A DNA stretch of 7,742 nt from Desulfurococcales archaeon (GCA_027083115.1 JALWQN010000143.1:1-7742); one strand, 5' to 3'. Positions 1-5,509 are shown, numbered from the stretch's first letter. A program made the numbers and translations. Notes: a model not told the origin generated them from the letters alone.

Positions 1-862
1 TCTTATCAACCATCTCCTTGAGGAGGTTCTCCTTCTGCTCTATGAACTTCTTGACCATTTCGGGGTCGCTTATCCTTATCTCGGCATCGATCTCAGTCTT
101 CTCTACCTCTAGTGGTGCGTCAATCAATGCTATCTTAGCCTTCTCAACCCTCTTAGGCATACCAGGATGAACAACCTCCTTATCAAGAACAATACCATAA
201 ATCAACTTAGTATCAGCTAATGAACCTCCATGCTTCTTAATTATCTGGATGTTATCTATATCTACGTAGATCTCGCCATTCCTTTCTTCAGCTATTTGCT
301 TAACTGCCTTAACAGCTATTTCTGCGAAGTGCTCCCTAACGCCATGTACGGCCTTACTTGTCAGGGCAGTTGAGGCTATTTTCTTAAGCACGTCTTCATT
401 ATCTAAGTCAATAGCCTTAGCTATCTTCTCAGAGTACTTAATGCTTTCCTCAAGGGCTTTCTTGTACCCATTAATGATGACTGTGGGATGAACTTCCTTA
501 GAGATCAGGTCCTCAGCAGCCTTAAGCAACTCACCCGAAAATATTACGGAGGTCTTAGTTCCATCACCAACTTCATCGTCCTGGCCCTTAGCTATCTGCA
601 CTAGCATCTTCCCGGCCGGGTGCTGCAGATCCATCTTATCCAGTATTGTCGCGCCATCATTAGTGATCGTTATGTCACCCAAAGTATCCACAAGCATTTT
701 ATCCATACCTCTAGGTCCGTACGTGGTTCTCAGCATATCGGATATCGTTACTGCAGCCATCATGTTAGCTCTTAAAGCCTCAGCCCCTGCGGTCCTTTGA
801 CTGCCTTCCTTAAGAATTAAAACCGGAATTCCAGCTGTTGCAGGCATTCTACCTTCAGCCAT
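1..862 (-). CDS. thsA: Thermosome (group II chaperonin) subunit, N-terminal part, runs off left edge
   Basis: ATP-dependent cytosolic chaperonin subunit of the archaeal thermosome, which forms a double-ring folding chamber. The visible part is the first 287 residues; family members are about 540-560 residues, so the C-terminal half lies outside the window. The start is the ATG at 862-860: an in-frame TAA lies two codons upstream (868-866), so no longer form is possible. Motifs in order are the N-terminal GIPVLILKEG segment (residues 11-20), YGPRGMDKML (48-57), NDGATIL (68-74) and GDGTKT (99-104) with the conserved catalytic-site Asp. These make the equatorial ATP site; residues from about 150 on run into the intermediate and apical domains (TSKAVHG at 168-174). 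It is transcribed divergently from S17e with its own strong TATA box. Family assignment is certain; which paralogue (alpha, beta or gamma) cannot be told, so the symbol is generic. Confidence 0.97.
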   Translation of the reverse strand, partial: MAEGRMPATAGIPVLILKEGSQRTAGAEALRANMMAAVTISDMLRTTYGPRGMDKMLVDTLGDITITNDGATILDKMDLQHPAGKMLVQIAKGQDDEVGDGTKTSVIFSGELLKAAEDLISKEVHPTVIINGYKKALEESIKYSEKIAKAIDLDNEDVLKKIASTALTSKAVHGVREHFAEIAVKAVKQIAEERNGEIYVDIDNIQIIKKHGGSLADTKLIYGIVLDKEVVHPGMPKRVEKAKIALIDAPLEVEKTEIDAEIRISDPEMVKKFIEQKENLLKEMVDK

Positions 863-896
863 TTCTTAACCCCATTGATTCAAATAGATCCACTTC

Positions 897-909
897 TATA
901 TAAGCTTTT
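897..909 (-). promoter_or_regulatory. TATA/BRE promoter of the thermosome gene
   Basis: On the minus strand a purine-rich BRE-like GAAAAG (909-904) leads into CTTATATA, with the TATA core at 903-897. Its centre near 900 predicts a start around 874, leaving a leader of about 12 nt before the ATG at 862, with a weak TGGGGT Shine-Dalgarno element in that leader. It is the best TATA box in the window, as expected for an abundant heat-shock chaperonin. Regulator sites are not obvious. Confidence 0.65.
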
Positions 910-930
910 CTTAGGAAACTGACATAATTG

Positions 931-939
931 CTTAAATAC
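931..939 (+). promoter_or_regulatory. Probable TATA box for the S17e gene cluster
   Basis: CTTAAATAC is centred near 935, which predicts a transcript start at about 961. AGGT at 961-964 then lies 7 nt before the ATG at 972, so the leader would be only about 11 nt. The two divergent TATA boxes (this one and 897-903) lie about 35 bp apart, so the thermosome and S17e promoters share a compact control region. Confidence 0.5.
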
Positions 940-971
940 CGCCAAATATGAATGAGTATTAGGTCTGAAGG

Positions 972-1181
972 ATGGGTAAGGTAAGGCCATCCCTAATTAA
1001 AAGAACTGCTAGGGCTTTGCTGGAAATGTATCCTAGTGAAGTTAGTGACGATTTCGAGCTCAATAAGGAGTTAGTCGATAAGTACGTTTATCTTAAGTCC
1101 AAGAAATTAAGGAACCAGATTGCTGGCTACCTAACTCACTTAGTTAAGTTACAGAAGCGAAGTGAAGGAACTCCAGCATAA
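972..1181 (+). CDS. rps17e: Small ribosomal subunit protein eS17 (S17e)
   Basis: Structural protein of the archaeal/eukaryotic 30S/40S subunit. At 69 residues it has the normal length of archaeal S17e, which is shorter than the eukaryotic protein. The N-terminal MGKVRPSLIKRTARALLE and the following YPSEVSDDFELNKELV, then KSKKLRNQIAGYLTHLVK, are the family hallmarks of a small basic helical protein that binds rRNA. The ATG start at 972 has AGGT 7 nt upstream and a TATA box at 931-939. It is the first gene of a probable cluster: the ubiquitin-like gene starts 21 nt after its stop, with no clear promoter between them. Confidence 0.97.
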   Translation: MGKVRPSLIKRTARALLEMYPSEVSDDFELNKELVDKYVYLKSKKLRNQIAGYLTHLVKLQKRSEGTPA

Positions 1182-1202
1182 CTTAACCTTTAGTGAAGGG
1201 TC

Positions 1203-1502
1203 TTGGAGGAGAAGGTTAAGGGAAAAATCACCCTCAGGTTTTTCGGCCAATTAAGACTTAAGGTAGGGACTGAGAGGATTGAGGTACCAATAAATCAGGA
1301 GATCTCATTGAAGGGCTTAATTAAGTCCTTAGCTCATGAAGACTCAAGAATTAATGTATTGCTGGATGAGAGAGGGGAAGACATCAAGCAGGTTTTCCTA
1401 ATATTCATTAATGGAGTTGATTCCGCCTTATTAGGTGGAAGCAACACAATCCTGAAGCCTGGAGACATAGTTGATTGGGTGCCTATCAGCCATGGCGGGT
1501 GA
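1203..1502 (+). CDS. MoaD/ThiS/Urm1-like small archaeal modifier protein with C-terminal Gly-Gly
   Basis: A beta-grasp (ubiquitin-fold) protein of 99 residues. It starts with KGKITLRFFGQLRLKVG (strand 1 and turn), contains FLIFINGVDSALLGG and the characteristic LKPGDIVDWVPISHGG ending. Relatives are activated by an E1-like (MoeB/UbaA) enzyme that adenylates the terminal Gly. They then carry sulfur as a thiocarboxylate, for molybdopterin synthesis or tRNA 2-thiolation, or are conjugated to protein lysines as SAMPs. Which role applies cannot be decided here; no MoaE, MoeB or other molybdenum cofactor gene is nearby. TTG at 1203 is the only usable start, because TGA at 1194-1196 blocks the frame upstream; a GAAGGG purine run precedes it closely. 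Its end lies within 26 nt of the next gene's start, suggesting translational coupling. Confidence 0.85.
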   Translation: MEEKVKGKITLRFFGQLRLKVGTERIEVPINQEISLKGLIKSLAHEDSRINVLLDERGEDIKQVFLIFINGVDSALLGGSNTILKPGDIVDWVPISHGG

Positions 1503-1527
1503 ACTCCCTGAAATAATTGGAGGAAGT

Positions 1528-2076
1528 ATGCAGCCATTAATTATTGAGGAATACTTAAGGAGGTCCTACTGCTTAACTAATGAAGATAGGGCACTAAATA
1601 ACGTACCTAAGCAAACGAGCGCAAGGGAATTCTTTCAGGTTCTTCCAGCAAAGCTAGTCATTGATTGGCGACAGCTTGACTTACCTGCCCTACTGACCTT
1701 CGAATCCTTTATGAAGGGGTACAACATAAGTAAGAAAGTATGGCTTCAGTACCTCCTTCACTTCTGCGCTAATAGGCAGATTAAGGAATGCCTAAATAAT
1801 ATAAGAAATTATTCAAGACCACCATATATAGCGGTCATGTACTCGCTGAAGTCATATAGGATGGAAAGTAAAATCCCCAAAACCTACGTACGTCTTAAGG
1901 AGCTCGCTGGATGCATTAATGAACTAAGCAAGGAAGAAGTTAGTCTCTTCGCAAACTTAAGTTCTATCCTGAAATTCTATGGTCTAAAACCTCCCTACCA
2001 ACAAAAAATAAGTAAAGACTATATTCTCAGGAGAGTCTTAACCAAGATAGCCTACCTGAAGTTAGAGATCACTTAA
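1528..2076 (+). CDS. cgi121: Probable KEOPS complex subunit Cgi121 (divergent)
   Basis: In KEOPS, Cgi121 binds the kinase Bud32 and helps hold the tRNA 3' end, supporting threonylcarbamoyl-adenosine (t6A37) formation in tRNA. I assign it from pattern memory. There is a hydrophobic, loosely conserved N-terminal half; then W-x-x-x-L-L-x-x-x-x-ANRQIKEC (residues 72-88), matching the family's W...L...A..RQI..A signature; and the C-terminal RRVLTKIAYLKLE (168-180), matching the usual closing RVLxKIAL. The central region is poorly conserved. I prefer ATG 1528 (182 residues), because GGAGG at 1519-1523 lies just upstream. ATG 1492 (194 residues) would overlap the previous gene by 11 nt, and TTG 1471 is also in frame. 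It probably shares a transcript with S17e and the ubiquitin-like gene. A profile search against the Cgi121 family would settle it; otherwise it is hypothetical. Confidence 0.7.
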   Translation: MQPLIIEEYLRRSYCLTNEDRALNNVPKQTSAREFFQVLPAKLVIDWRQLDLPALLTFESFMKGYNISKKVWLQYLLHFCANRQIKECLNNIRNYSRPPYIAVMYSLKSYRMESKIPKTYVRLKELAGCINELSKEEVSLFANLSSILKFYGLKPPYQQKISKDYILRRVLTKIAYLKLEIT

Positions 2077-2100
2077 GCCCCACTAATTTATGCATAAAAC

Positions 2101-2116
2101 CTCCTTAAGGAAGGAG
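2101..2116 (+). terminator. Small hairpin downstream of the Cgi121 gene, possible 3' end structure
   Basis: CTCCTT-AAGG-AAGGAG forms a perfect 6-bp stem with a 4-nt loop, 24 nt after the Cgi121 stop. An alternative stem, CTTAA (2104-2108) with TTAAG (2117-2121), overlaps it. No T-run follows, so it is not a typical archaeal terminator. It could mark the 3' end of the S17e cluster or be a processing signal. It lies immediately before the TATA-like element of the following small ORF. Confidence 0.25.
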
Positions 2117-2121
2117 TTAAG

Positions 2122-2158
2122 ACTTATATCCCTAAATTAACTCCAATGATCTGAGGGG
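2122..2158 (+). promoter_or_regulatory. Promoter and ribosome binding site of the Glu/Trp microprotein
   Basis: ACTTATAT (2122-2129) is a TATA-like element. Its position predicts a transcript start near 2153. GAGGGG at 2153-2158 is a strong Shine-Dalgarno-like run 6 nt before the GTG at 2165. A TATA box, a purine-rich binding site and a start codon at normal distances are the main argument that the very short ORF behind them is expressed. The resulting leader would be about 12 nt, like those predicted for the thermosome and S17e genes here. Confidence 0.45.
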
Positions 2159-2164
2159 TCCTCA

Positions 2165-2251
2165 GTGGCTGAGGAAGAATGGGAGTGGGAAGAGGAAGAA
2201 GAAGAGGACTGGTGGGAAGAGGAAGAAGAGTGGGAAGAGGAAGAGTGGTAA
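2165..2251 (+). CDS. Extremely acidic Glu/Trp-rich microprotein (28 aa), unknown function
   Basis: GTG-initiated ORF of 28 codons ending in TAA. By count it holds 19 Glu, 1 Asp, 6 Trp, 1 Ala and the initiator Met: no basic residue, net charge near -20. Trp lies at positions 6, 8, 16, 17, 23 and 28, separated by runs of acidic residues, so it reads as a repeat of W followed by 4-6 E, ending in Trp. GAGGGG lies 6 nt upstream of the start and a TATA-like box lies further up. It sits between the Cgi121 gene and ABCE1, in a translation-related neighbourhood. I do not recognise the family. A free or ribosome/RNA-protein-bound acidic peptide that mimics nucleic acid charge is conceivable but is pure inference. 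The alternative is a chance reading of a polypurine tract; the start signals and in-frame repeat spacing argue against that. Confidence 0.5.
   Translation: MAEEEWEWEEEEEEDWWEEEEEWEEEEW
2186..2244 (+). repeat. In-frame repeats of TGGGAAGAGGAAGA in a polypurine tract
   Basis: The 14-mer TGGGAAGAGGAAGA occurs at 2186-2199, 2213-2226 and 2231-2244. The offsets are 27 and 18 nt, both multiples of three, so each copy encodes Trp-Glu-Glu-Glu-(Glu) in the same frame. From 2171 to 2248 the plus strand is almost entirely A and G; apart from one C (the GAC codon at 2207-2209) and the T at 2180, the interruptions are the T of TGG codons. The tract has probably grown by slippage or unit duplication. Confidence 0.8.
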
Positions 2252-2297
2252 CTCCCTTTCTTCAGTTACTCCTTCCCGAAGGACTCAAGAATTAGGT

Positions 2298-2429
2298 TTC
2301 CATTAAAGTGCTTCTTAATCCATCACTTGCTTAATAAGTATGGTTGCTCAGAGAGTTATCTTCGGTCATCAATCCCTGCCGTCACCACTCATCATTGCTT
2401 AATAATTTATTGGGTTGCTTCCATTAAAG
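2298..2429. repeat. Two pairs of 11-bp direct repeats around the guide RNA candidate
   Basis: TTCCATTAAAG occurs at 2298-2308 and 2419-2429; TTGCTTAATAA occurs at 2327-2337 and 2395-2405. A shorter GGTTGCT is also repeated (2342-2348 and 2413-2419). On the minus strand the second pair reads TTATTAAGCAA and in both places runs into TGATG (the C box region of the RNA candidate, and GTGATGG at 2326-2320). The pattern suggests partial duplication of a small RNA unit and its promoter, one copy degraded. Confidence 0.5.
2343..2398 (-). ncRNA. Candidate C/D box guide sRNA (2'-O-methylation guide), minus strand
   Basis: Archaeal C/D sRNAs of about 50-60 nt bind L7Ae, Nop5 and fibrillarin and direct ribose methylation of rRNA or tRNA. 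On the minus strand the elements occur in the right order: C box ATGATGA (2395-2389), a 16-nt interval, C' box TTGATGA (2372-2366), a 14-nt interval CCGAAGATAACTCT, and D box CTGA (2351-2348). A clear D' box is missing; CAGG at 2378-2375 is the best degenerate candidate. The D guide would pair with AGAGUUAUCUUCGG, and the fifth-nucleotide rule places methylation on the U of AGAGU. I think similar AGAGUU-x-UCUU tracts exist in large-subunit rRNA, but that is memory, not a search. A TATA-like CTTTAAT on the minus strand (2429-2423) fits a start near 2398. The terminal stem is weak, so it remains a candidate. Confidence 0.45.
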
Positions 2430-2449
2430 CTTTAGTGAATGTTGAGGGG
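2407..2449 (+). promoter_or_regulatory. Promoter and ribosome binding site of ABCE1
   Basis: TTTATT (2407-2412) is a TATA-like element predicting a start near 2435. GAGGGG (2444-2449) is the ribosome binding site. It lies only 2 nt before the GTG at 2452 but 8 nt before the in-frame GTG at 2458, so 2458 is the more likely start. The promoter overlaps, in the opposite orientation, the putative promoter of the minus-strand C/D RNA. Confidence 0.4.
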
Positions 2450-2457
2450 TAGTGAAG

Positions 2458-4293
2458 GTGGTTAGGGTTGCAGTAGTTGACCATGACCTGTGTAAACCGA
2501 ACAGATGTAGGCAGGAATGCGTTAGGTTTTGTCCCATAAACAGGAGCGGCGGTAAAGCCATAGAGTTAAGGGAAGATTTAGGCGGGAAGGCATTCATTTA
2601 CGAGAGAGCTTGCATAGGTTGCGGCATATGCGTTAAGAAATGCCCTTTCGAAGCAATTACGGTAGTTAATCTGCCTGACGAGCTCGAGAAGAAAGTAGTT
2701 CATAGATACGGACCTAATGCCTTCAAGCTCTATGGTCTGCCAATACCTCAGCAAGGAATGGCTGTAGGGATAATAGGGAGGAACGGGATAGGTAAGTCAA
2801 CCACATTAAGGATTTTGGCTGGTGAGTTAATACCTAATTTAGGGCGTTATGAGGTTGAAGGCGGTTGGGAGGAGGTCCTTAAGAAGTTCAGAGGAACTGA
2901 GCTCTACGAGTACTTCAGCAGGTTAGCTGATGGTGAGATAAGGATAGTTCATAAGATCCAGCATGTTGACCTAATACGTAAGTACGTGAAGGGATACGTT
3001 AAGGATGTTCTTGAGAAAATTGATGAGAGAGGCTTAATTAATGAGGTCAAGCGCTCACTTAACTTAACTAGTGCTTGGGGTAATAAGGTATCTAGGCTAA
3101 GCGGTGGTGAGCTCCAGAAGTTCGCAATAGCTGCGGCATTGCTTAGGGACGCTAACGCCTACTACTTTGATGAGCCCTCAAGCTATCTAGACGTTAGTGA
3201 GAGGCTGTCGGCAGCTAAAGCAATAAGGGAATTAACGACCCGGAACTCCTACGTCATGGTTGTTGAGCATGACCTAACCATTCTTGACTATGTCTCAGAT
3301 AAGGTCACGATAGTTTATGGTGAGCCAGGAGCTTACGGCATATATTCAAAAATCTATTCTGTTGGTTCAGGAATCAACCATTTTCTTGAGGGATTTCTGC
3401 CTGCCGAAAACATGCGGCTCCGTAAGGAACCCATCAAGTTCCACATACATGTCAGAGCTCCTGAGAGGGAAGTTTCTCGAAAGAAGCCTTTCATCTCCTG
3501 GCCTCGGATGAGTAAGACTTTAGGTAATTTCAGGATTGTTGTGGAGGAGGGCGACTCCTACATCGGTGAGGTGATAGGGATTCTAGGTCCTAACGCCATA
3601 GGAAAAACCACTTTCATAAGGTTACTTGCTGGGGAACTGAAGCCTGATGAAGGAGAAATCTTGGTTGAGGGCTTAAGGATAAGTTATAAGCCTCAGTACA
3701 TTAGGGCAGAGAAGTTTGAGTGGAGCACAGTGGGTGAGGCCCTAAAAGAATTGGGGGGTGAAGGAATAGCTCAGACAGAGTGGTTCCAGACTGATGTCAT
3801 AAGGAAGCTTAAGCTCCATAAGTTAGTTGATAGAGATATAGCTTCATTAAGCGGTGGTGAGCTCCAGAAGTTCGCAATAGCTGTCGCCTTAGCTAAAGAC
3901 GCAGACATCTACCTATTTGATGAGCCGTCAGCATATCTTGATGTGGAGGAGAGATTGAGTGTGGCAAAATCCATTAAGAGAGCTGGTGAATTAAGGCAGT
4001 CCCTAACGTTCTTGGTTGACCATGATATAGCGATGATAGATTATGTGGCCAATAGAGTTATGGTTTTTGAGGGAATTCCTGGTAAGGAAGGACGTGCAGA
4101 CAAGCCGGTTGACTTAAGGAAAGGAATGAATATATTCCTGAAGAACGTAGGGGTTACCTTCAGAAGAGATCAGAGAACAGGTAGGCCCAGAGTCAATAAG
4201 CCAGGTTCGTACTTAGATAGAAAGCAAAAAGCTATGGGTGAATACTATTACTCTATATTGAGGGAGGAAGTTACTGAGGAAGAAAGAAGTTAA
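2458..4293 (+). CDS. rli1: ABCE1/Rli1 ribosome recycling ATPase
   Basis: Cytosolic twin-ATPase that splits 70S ribosomes after termination together with aRF1/aPelota. Starting from GTG 2458 it has 611 residues, near the family's usual 590-610. Domains: ferredoxin-like region with two [4Fe-4S] sites, Cys12/17/21/25 and Cys52/55/58/62; NBD1 with Walker A GRNGIGKST (107-115), the helix-loop-helix insertion (about 146-165), Q-loop IQHVD, signature LSGGE (214-218), Walker B YYFDEP (235-240) and His271; a hinge; NBD2 with Walker A GPNAIGKTT (377-385), signature LSGGE (464-468), Walker B YLFDEP (485-490) and His522; and a C-terminal hinge-2 segment with KPGSYLDRKQKAMGEYYY. All key residues are present. 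The start at 2458 is preferred over 2452 for ribosome-binding-site spacing. It is single-gene by spacing: about 200 bp from the upstream ORF, and the downstream gene has its own promoter. Confidence 0.97.
   Translation: MVRVAVVDHDLCKPNRCRQECVRFCPINRSGGKAIELREDLGGKAFIYERACIGCGICVKKCPFEAITVVNLPDELEKKVVHRYGPNAFKLYGLPIPQQGMAVGIIGRNGIGKSTTLRILAGELIPNLGRYEVEGGWEEVLKKFRGTELYEYFSRLADGEIRIVHKIQHVDLIRKYVKGYVKDVLEKIDERGLINEVKRSLNLTSAWGNKVSRLSGGELQKFAIAAALLRDANAYYFDEPSSYLDVSERLSAAKAIRELTTRNSYVMVVEHDLTILDYVSDKVTIVYGEPGAYGIYSKIYSVGSGINHFLEGFLPAENMRLRKEPIKFHIHVRAPEREVSRKKPFISWPRMSKTLGNFRIVVEEGDSYIGEVIGILGPNAIGKTTFIRLLAGELKPDEGEILVEGLRISYKPQYIRAEKFEWSTVGEALKELGGEGIAQTEWFQTDVIRKLKLHKLVDRDIASLSGGELQKFAIAVALAKDADIYLFDEPSAYLDVEERLSVAKSIKRAGELRQSLTFLVDHDIAMIDYVANRVMVFEGIPGKEGRADKPVDLRKGMNIFLKNVGVTFRRDQRTGRPRVNKPGSYLDRKQKAMGEYYYSILREEVTEEERS
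3098..3133 (+). repeat. 36-bp exact internal repeat, copy 1 (NBD1 signature region of ABCE1)
   Basis: Every base from 3098 to 3133 is identical to 3848-3883, an offset of exactly 750 bp. It encodes the ABC signature and following helix, SGGELQKFAIA, in NBD1. The identity includes all synonymous positions, beyond what protein conservation alone requires. Flanking codons differ immediately on both sides. Confidence 0.9.
3848..3883 (+). repeat. 36-bp exact internal repeat, copy 2 (NBD2 signature region of ABCE1)
   Basis: Second copy of the 36-bp identity within the ABCE1 gene, encoding the NBD2 signature SGGELQKFAIA. The two nucleotide-binding domains are otherwise clearly diverged in DNA, so local gene conversion between the halves is a reasonable explanation. 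Confidence 0.9.
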
Positions 4294-4305
4294 GCAAGAT
4301 TAAAT

Positions 4306-4340
4306 GGTTAAAACCTTTTAACCCAACTAATTATGGTGAT
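4306..4340 (+). promoter_or_regulatory. Promoter/possible operator of the FBP aldolase/phosphatase gene
   Basis: GGTTAAAACCTTTTAACC (4306-4323) is an inverted repeat with perfect 8-bp arms and a 2-bp centre, in the 52-bp gap after ABCE1. It contains the TATA-like TTAAAA (4308-4313), so a dimeric regulator bound there would cover the TATA box. GGTGAT (4335-4340) is the ribosome binding site, 5 nt before the ATG at 4346. The palindrome is certain; its regulatory role is inference, and the symmetry could be partly due to low-complexity AT content. Confidence 0.45.
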
Positions 4341-4345
4341 AGTTA

Positions 4346-5509
4346 ATGGGTGAAGGCCGTAAAACAACCATCTCGGTTATTAAAGCTGACATAGGCTCGT
4401 TAGCAGGTCATCATGTGGTTCATCCTGATACTATGGCGGCAGCAACTAAGGTTTTAGCTGAAGCAAAAAGTAAGGGACTAATAATTGATTTCTACGTCAC
4501 TCACGTAGGGGATGACTTACAGTTAATAATGACGCATAGCAAAGGTGTTGATTCGCCAGAAATACATGAGCTTGCTTGGACAGCCTTCAAGGAAGCAACT
4601 AAGGTTTCTAAGGAATTAGGACTTTATGCAGCCGGCCAAGATCTTCTGAGTGAGGCCTTCTCCGGTAATGTAAGGGGTTTAGGGCCAGGAGTAGCGGAGA
4701 TGGAGATTGTTGAGAGGCCGGCTGAACCCATAGTGATATTTATGGCTGACAAGACAGAACCAGGTGCCTACAACCTACCGATCTATAAGATATTTGCTGA
4801 CCCCTTCAATACTGCAGGCTTAGTCATTGATCCACGGCTGCACGGCGGGTTCAAGTTCGAGGTCTTCGACGTTTTTGAAAGTAAGGCAGTGACGCTTTCA
4901 GCACCTGAGGAAATGTACGATCTATTAGCAATAATAGGAACCCCATCAAGATACATAATTAAGAGAGTCTTCAGAAAGTCAGACAATGAGATAGCTGCTG
5001 TAGTTAGTGTGGAGAGACTTAACCTAATAGCAGGTAAGTACGTAGGTAAGGACGACCCGGTAGCTATCGTGAGGGCCCAGTCAGGATTCCCAGCCCTAGG
5101 TGAGATTCTGGAGCCCTTCACATTCCCGCACCTAGTGGCTGGCTGGATGAGGGGCTCCCACCATGGACCGTTGATGCCTGTGCCTCAGAGGTATGCGAAA
5201 GCAACAAGATTTGACGGTCCGCCTAGAGTAATAGCTTTAGGTTTTCAGCTAAAGAATGGGAAGTTAGTGGGTCCATCAGACTTATTCGATGACGTTGCCT
5301 TCGATAAGGCTAGGGAATTAGCTCAGGATGTAGCTGACTACATGAGGAGGCACGGACCCTTCATGCCTCACAGGCTAGGGCCTGAAGAGATGGAGTACAC
5401 AACACTGCCTCAGGTCCTTGAGAAATTGAAGGACAGGTTCGTGGAGGTTAAAGGAGAATTCAAAGCCAGGAAACCTATTGTCGAAACAAAACTCTTAACT
5501 CACGAATAA
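4346..5509 (+). CDS. fbp: Fructose-1,6-bisphosphate aldolase/phosphatase (bifunctional, archaeal type)
   Basis: Unidirectional gluconeogenic enzyme (type V FBPase): it condenses DHAP and glyceraldehyde 3-phosphate to fructose 1,6-bisphosphate, then hydrolyses the 1-phosphate to give fructose 6-phosphate. The 387-residue length is normal. Recognisable segments are SVIKADIGSLAGHHVVHPD (residues 10-28), VGDDLQL (54-60, metal-binding Asp pair), GQDLLSEAFSGNVRGLGPG (97-115), FMADKTEPGAYN (132-143), IDPRLHGGF (161-169), LNLIAGKYVGKDDPVA (225-240) and GWMRGSHHGPLMPV. By offset from characterised crenarchaeal enzymes, Tyr232 and Lys235 are probably the aldolase acid/base and Schiff-base residues; this numbering is from memory. 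The ATG start has GGTGAT 5 nt upstream. The triosephosphate isomerase gene follows after 52 bp, in the same pathway. Confidence 0.97.
   Translation: MGEGRKTTISVIKADIGSLAGHHVVHPDTMAAATKVLAEAKSKGLIIDFYVTHVGDDLQLIMTHSKGVDSPEIHELAWTAFKEATKVSKELGLYAAGQDLLSEAFSGNVRGLGPGVAEMEIVERPAEPIVIFMADKTEPGAYNLPIYKIFADPFNTAGLVIDPRLHGGFKFEVFDVFESKAVTLSAPEEMYDLLAIIGTPSRYIIKRVFRKSDNEIAAVVSVERLNLIAGKYVGKDDPVAIVRAQSGFPALGEILEPFTFPHLVAGWMRGSHHGPLMPVPQRYAKATRFDGPPRVIALGFQLKNGKLVGPSDLFDDVAFDKARELAQDVADYMRRHGPFMPHRLGPEEMEYTTLPQVLEKLKDRFVEVKGEFKARKPIVETKLLTHE

Noticed and set aside
2270..2283. TCCTT-CCCG-AAGGA hairpin after the Glu/Trp microprotein
   Set aside because: A 5-bp stem with no T-run is too weak to call a terminator; it may be chance.
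3317..3511. Plus-strand 64-codon frame inside ABCE1
   Set aside because: It is an out-of-frame shadow in the hinge region of ABCE1, whose own frame is intact throughout.
4783..5121. Long minus-strand open frame inside the FBP aldolase/phosphatase gene (and similar frames at 1334-1537, 5664-5855 and 5789-6142)
   Set aside because: Each lies antisense to a well-identified gene, has a Ser/Leu/Thr-rich composition typical of shadow frames, and has no family resemblance or ribosome binding site.
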